A DNA stretch of 9,593 nt from an uncultured Hyphomicrobiales bacterium. GTDB lineage: Bacteria > Pseudomonadota > Alphaproteobacteria > Rhizobiales > Aestuariivirgaceae. The DNA lies in assembly GCA_903930095.1 (NCBI GenBank), contig CAIYXE010000586.1:1-9593 (forward strand), read 5' to 3'. This document shows positions 6,434 through 9,593 of this stretch, one piece after another. The notes below the pieces were generated by a model. The model was not told the DNA's origin. It did no database searches and saw nothing but the letters and a program-made list of their open reading frames with translations. Position 1 is the stretch's first letter. Each line of letters begins with the position of its first letter. The position numbers and the translations under genes were made by a program.

Positions 6434-8028
6434 GTGATGCCGCACGCGCCGACGCATTCCGCTGGGTGGAGGAGAACCACGCCCGCTGGTCGGCATGGAA
6501 CGCCCATATCTGGCACCTCGCCGAGACGGCCTGGCGCGAGTACCGCTCCGCCGAATGGTATGTGAAGACGCTGCGCGCCGAGGGCTTCACGGTCGAGGAG
6601 GGTTCGGGGGGCATGCCCACGGCGTTCTCCGCCACATGGTCGAACGGGCCGGGCCCTACCATCATGGCCTATGCCGAATATGACGCGGTACCGGGCAATT
6701 GCCAGGCGGCGGTGCCCTGGCGCCAGCCGCGCAAGGGCCTGTCGCGCTTTGCGGGCGGGCACACCGATCCCCACTCGGCGCTGGGCATGGGCTCCCTTAC
6801 CGGCGCGCTTGCCGCGAAGGCTGCGATGGAGAAGCACGCGATCACCGGCACCATCCGCTTCATGGGGGAACCGGCCGAGAAGGTGCGGGGGTCAAAGCCC
6901 ATTCATGCGGCGAAGGGCTACTACGACGGGCTCGACGCGATCATTTCCTTCCATCCCTTCTACATGCTGCCCCTGTGCAACACGGCGCGCTGGGACACGC
7001 ACTGCGGGCCCTATTACGCGGCGATCTACGAATTTCTCTGCGAGCAGCCGGAGAGCTGGCTGCAGGGCGCGGTGACCGATGCGGCGGGTGCTCCCATTCC
7101 GGCCGCCCACACGGCGGCGCGCGCGCCTGGCGCCAATGACGCGGTGGTCGCCATGTACACGCTTTCCAAGATGATGCGTGACCACATGCTGCCGCACACC
7201 GGCACATGGACGCTGAACGAGACGATCCTCGCCAGCGGCCAGGCGACGGCGGACAATCTCGCGGCCCAGATGGCGATGATCATGTTCGCCGCGCGCGCGC
7301 CCGGCGTTGCCATGCTGAAGCGCATCTACGCCGTGCTCGACCGCAACGCGGAGGCGGCCGCCGCGGCAGCCCATTGCACGGTGCGGCGGCACTGGGTGTC
7401 GAAGTCGAAGCCAGGGCTTGCCAATCATGCCATGGCGGAGATCACTTTCCGCAATCTCGAGCAGGCGGGCGCGCCGCGGTATGGCGCAGAGGCAGTGGCG
7501 CTGGCGCAGCAGTTGCAGAAGGAACTCGGGCTTGAACCCATGGCGAAGCCCTTCGCCGATGAGCTGGGCGAGCTTGTTCCGCCCCGGGAGGCGGAGCGCC
7601 GGCTGCGGCAGGACCTTCCGTCCTGGCAGACGCATTATACATCCGACGATTACACCGACATGACATGGTTCGCGCCCACCGTGCGCTTTTATGTCGGGCG
7701 CGCCGTGCTGAAGGCGCCTGCGGGCTTTGCCTATCCCGAATGGGCGCTGAATGCGCTGGGCGGCATGCCCGCCACCATCGACCCCACGGTCGAAACGGCG
7801 GCGAAGACCATTGCCGGCACCATTCTCGACCTGATGACGGACAAGGCGTCGCTGGCCCGCGCGCAGGCGGAATTCCGTACACGGCGGGAACAGGCGGAGG
7901 ACCCTCTGCCGTGGTGCGACTACCAGCCGCCCGTCGATTTCCCGTGGCCTGAATATGTCGATACACCGCGGGGCCGGGCATGGTGGATTCCAGCCACCGC
8001 CGAAGACCGCGCGATGGAGCGCGGCTAG
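6430..8028 (+). CDS. AbgB-like M20 amidohydrolase with altered metal-ligand positions
   Basis: A 532-residue protein of the AbgB (p-aminobenzoyl-glutamate utilisation) / M20D amidohydrolase group, cytosolic. Recognisable segments are AEYDAVPGNCQ (82-92), the GGHTDPHSALGMGSL region (109-123), GEPAEKVRGSK (146-156), LDAIISFHP (168-176), a lid-domain His in AAHTAARAPGANDA (225-238), and SDDYTDMTW (405-413), matching the AbgB STDVGDVSW region. Against remembered AbgB/M20D motifs, the GHxCGH Cys is Asp113, the metal Glu of the PGEEGGSGK-like segment is Lys151, and the last His (six residues before AAK) is Asp451. His115 and His175 are kept, and His111 is also kept. The start is ATG 6430, overlapping the regulator stop (ATGA), with GAGGGA at 6419-6424. 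The C-terminal tail after 470 is Pro/Trp-rich. The family is sure; activity and substrate are not. Confidence 0.85.
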   Translation: MSDAARADAFRWVEENHARWSAWNAHIWHLAETAWREYRSAEWYVKTLRAEGFTVEEGSGGMPTAFSATWSNGPGPTIMAYAEYDAVPGNCQAAVPWRQPRKGLSRFAGGHTDPHSALGMGSLTGALAAKAAMEKHAITGTIRFMGEPAEKVRGSKPIHAAKGYYDGLDAIISFHPFYMLPLCNTARWDTHCGPYYAAIYEFLCEQPESWLQGAVTDAAGAPIPAAHTAARAPGANDAVVAMYTLSKMMRDHMLPHTGTWTLNETILASGQATADNLAAQMAMIMFAARAPGVAMLKRIYAVLDRNAEAAAAAAHCTVRRHWVSKSKPGLANHAMAEITFRNLEQAGAPRYGAEAVALAQQLQKELGLEPMAKPFADELGELVPPREAERRLRQDLPSWQTHYTSDDYTDMTWFAPTVRFYVGRAVLKAPAGFAYPEWALNALGGMPATIDPTVETAAKTIAGTILDLMTDKASLARAQAEFRTRREQAEDPLPWCDYQPPVDFPWPEYVDTPRGRAWWIPATAEDRAMERG

Positions 8029-8696
8029 GACGCGATCGGGCGGAGTTCCTTCAGCAGCTTCTCGCGGATGGCGCGGACATAGTCATCGAAGTCCCGTGCC
8101 GGTTCGATGAAGCTGTCGAGGCCGATGATCACGTAGGTCTGGTAGTAGCGGTCGAGGCCGGGGCTGTCGGCCATGATCGGAAGGCCGTTGACGATGATGC
8201 CCTTCGCCCGGGCAGCCTGGCGGGCGGCCTCGAGGTCTGCCCCGCCATTGTCCTCCCCGTCGCCCGATACGTCGATGATCTTGCGGAAGCCATCGAAGCC
8301 GTTGCCCTCGATCATGGCCGTGCCGTCGGCAATGGCCGTGGCGATTGAGGTGGCGCTCGCCCACATCCAGCGCCGGGCGAGGCCGATGCGAAAACCGAAG
8401 GCCTTCGAGTCGCGCGCTGTCTCGAGATGTGTGAAGGGCAGCACGACACGGGTCTCGCCGGGTGCGCCCCATTGCATCACCGCAACGGCGGCACCCAGCG
8501 GCCTCAGGTTCTCAACCGCGCGCTGCACGTCCGGATCGGCGAAGGCGCGTGCCAGACCCTCGATCTGTAGCGCGAATTCGTTTGCATCGACGCTTGCCGA
8601 GCTGTCCAGCGCCAGGACGAGCTCGACCGTGACAGGGGTTTCCTGCGCAGCCGCCGGCAAGGCCAGCAGTGCGAGGGCCACCAACCGCGACGCCAT
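8025..8696 (-). CDS. secreted DUF1194 (von Willebrand A-like) protein
   Basis: A 223-residue protein: signal peptide MASRLVALALLALPAAA-QETP (cleavage probably near residue 17), then a VWA-like domain. The metal-ion-dependent adhesion site is intact: DSSAS (Asp31, Ser33, Ser35), Thr116 in SATS, and Asp146 in the DUF1194-typical IDVSGDGEDN (141-150). Such exported proteins bind ligands or partners through a divalent ion; the partner is not known. ATG 8696 gives the cleanest signal peptide but lacks a ribosome site (pyrimidine-rich upstream). An in-frame ATG at 8750 has AGGA upstream and would add 18 residues (MKVSSAALWRF...). Its stop TAG shares CTAG with the amidohydrolase stop. It is divergent from the PCuAC chaperone gene, perhaps from a shared promoter region, though I see no clear promoter. 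Confidence 0.83.
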   Translation of the reverse strand: MASRLVALALLALPAAAQETPVTVELVLALDSSASVDANEFALQIEGLARAFADPDVQRAVENLRPLGAAVAVMQWGAPGETRVVLPFTHLETARDSKAFGFRIGLARRWMWASATSIATAIADGTAMIEGNGFDGFRKIIDVSGDGEDNGGADLEAARQAARAKGIIVNGLPIMADSPGLDRYYQTYVIIGLDSFIEPARDFDDYVRAIREKLLKELRPIAS

Positions 8697-8748
8697 GGCG
8701 CGTGACAAGAAGAAAGGGAAACGCCAGAGAGCGGCCGAGGAGACCTTC

Positions 8749-9246
8749 ATGCGCCGCATCCTGCTTGAACTGTTAGCCGCCATCTCACTCACCATCGCCG
8801 CTATCCTTACCTCCGCCAGCGGGGTGAACGCCAGCAGCGTCATGATCCTGGAGGCCTTCGCCCGTGCCTCGGCCACGCCAACAGCAGGTGCCGGTGCCGC
8901 CTATGTGAGCCTGATGAACCACGCCTCCGAAGCCGACAGGCTGCTGTCGGTCTCCACGCCCGCCGCGCGGGTGGCGGAGATCCACATGACCGAAGTGGCT
9001 GACGGCGTGATGAGGATGAAGGCGGTTGATGCCCTGGAGATCCCGGCCATGGGCACGCTGCAGATGAAGCCCGGCGGCTATCACATTATGCTGATGGGCC
9101 TCACGGCGCCGCTCACGAAGGGTGAGGAGATCGAGATCACCCTCACTTTCGAGAAGGCGGGCCAGGTCATGGTGAAGGTGCCCGTGGGCGATGTGGCCCA
9201 GGGCGGGCATGATCACGGAGAGGGTTCCGAGGGCTCCGGCGGCTGA
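8749..9246 (+). CDS. PCuAC-family periplasmic copper chaperone
   Basis: A 165-residue exported protein (PCuAC/DUF461), a periplasmic copper(I) carrier that in other bacteria supplies copper to the CuA or CuB sites of cytochrome oxidase. Residues 1-28 form a signal peptide (basic MRR, hydrophobic LLAAISLTIAAILTSA, cleavage near VNA-SS). The copper motif is complete: His79, ten residues, Met90, twenty-one residues, His112, one residue, Met114 (EIHM ... RM ... GGYHIML). The mature part fits the cupredoxin-like domain (AYVSLMN, EIPAMGT, MKPGGYHIMLMGLTAPL). The C-terminal tail (152-165) is Gly-rich with two His (GGHDHGEGS), perhaps an extra metal-binding tail or only a consequence of overlap with the opposing gene. 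ATG 8749 is chosen for the strong ribosome site GAGGAGA (8737-8743). An upstream in-frame ATG at 8695 would put a very basic stretch before the signal and is unlikely. Confidence 0.9.
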   Translation: MRRILLELLAAISLTIAAILTSASGVNASSVMILEAFARASATPTAGAGAAYVSLMNHASEADRLLSVSTPAARVAEIHMTEVADGVMRMKAVDALEIPAMGTLQMKPGGYHIMLMGLTAPLTKGEEIEITLTFEKAGQVMVKVPVGDVAQGGHDHGEGSEGSGG

Positions 9247-9593
9247 GTCTCACCGGTTTGCGGCTGGGGCGGCTCGCGCAGCGGCCGCAGCGCCTCCTCT
9301 TCCGAGCGGATGCGCCATGCCAGCAGCACGAGGTTCAGCACGCCGAACAACATGGCGTACCACCAATAGCCGAAGGCCATGGGCAGAATGACGATTTCGG
9401 CTGCGACCACAAGGTAGTTCGCATGTCGGATCCAGCTCTGCCAGCCTTCGTCCGGCAGCCTTTCGCCCGGCACGACGATGAGCCGCGTCGTCCACCTGCT
9501 GCCCAGCCCGGCGACGATCCAGCCACGCGCCGCCTCCAGCACCACATAGGCATAGATCCAGGGCAGTGCCACGGCGGGCCGCTGGTAGAGCAC
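9213..9593 (-). CDS. isoprenylcysteine carboxyl methyltransferase-family membrane protein, C-terminal part
   Basis: Partial: the frame enters at the right edge (first codon GTG, probably internal) and gives 126 residues to a stop at 9213. Hydrophobic segments lie at about 8-29 (VALPWIYAYVVLEAARGWIV) and 60-95 (YLVVAAEIVILPMAFGYWWY and following). Between them is SRWTTRLIVVPGERLPDEG, then WIRHANYLVV, matching the RWTTR...PG...RHPNY signature of bacterial ICMT/phospholipid-methyltransferase-like proteins (YpbQ-like); here the Pro of HPNY is Ala. RIRSEEEALRPL (94-105) ends the SAM-binding part. The last 20 residues form a Pro/Glu-rich tail. These integral membrane proteins use S-adenosylmethionine, but bacterial targets are mostly unknown. 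The 3' end overlaps the PCuAC gene by 34 bp in convergent orientation. The complete N-terminus lies outside the window. Confidence 0.78.
   Translation of the reverse strand: MLYQRPAVALPWIYAYVVLEAARGWIVAGLGSRWTTRLIVVPGERLPDEGWQSWIRHANYLVVAAEIVILPMAFGYWWYAMLFGVLNLVLLAWRIRSEEEALRPLREPPQPQTGETQPPEPSEPSP

Noticed and set aside
7290..7400. Ala-rich stretch (EAAAAAAH) and GC-repetitive codons in the amidohydrolase
   Set aside because: Short alanine run within an uninterrupted frame; ordinary for GC-rich coding DNA, not a repeat element.
8173..8748. Upstream extension of the PCuAC frame
   Set aside because: It is antisense to DUF1194 and would bury the signal peptide; a strong ribosome site precedes ATG 8749.

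Overview
The window is GC-rich, gene-dense DNA. The protein families and overlapping-stop style suggest an alphaproteobacterium, probably of the Rhizobiales (Hyphomicrobiales) type. That placement is an inference from family recall and composition, not a database result. I see no rRNA, tRNA, CRISPR array, insertion sequence or attachment site. No stretch longer than about 80 bases lacks a gene, and no gene looks interrupted.

Left part (1-4276): a truncated SLC13/DASS-type anion transporter runs leftwards off the window edge. It is divergent, across 77 bp, from a four-gene rightward run: two tandem paralogous M20 dipeptidases, a small NTF2/SnoaL-like protein and a small potassium-channel-like membrane protein. 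The genes in this run overlap or nearly touch (TTGA and ATGA junctions), so they are probably one operon. A carboxylate or peptide-derived anion carrier facing two dipeptidases suggests uptake and hydrolysis of small peptide or N-acyl compounds. The link to the channel is unexplained.

Middle part (4289-8028): a NimA-like, FMN split-barrel protein of the pyridoxamine-phosphate-oxidase superfamily (leftward) is divergent from a MocR/PdxR-type regulator (GntR DNA-binding domain plus aminotransferase-like PLP domain). The 72 bp between them and the first codons of the regulator hold a cluster of GGTC half-sites. The regulator overlaps by ATGA an AbgB-like M20 amidohydrolase. That protein appears to have replaced three of the five usual metal ligands of its family, which is the most interesting signal in the window.

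Right part (8025-9593): a secreted DUF1194 (von Willebrand A-like) protein, leftward, shares its stop-codon bases (CTAG) with the amidohydrolase. It may share its start-codon bases (CATG) with a rightward periplasmic PCuAC copper chaperone. The chaperone's 3' end overlaps, tail to tail by 34 bp, a truncated isoprenylcysteine methyltransferase-family membrane protein that enters from the right edge.

Most genes start with ATG. TTG starts are proposed for the first dipeptidase and the channel. The large antisense open frames over the two dipeptidases and elsewhere are judged to be shadows of high-GC coding.
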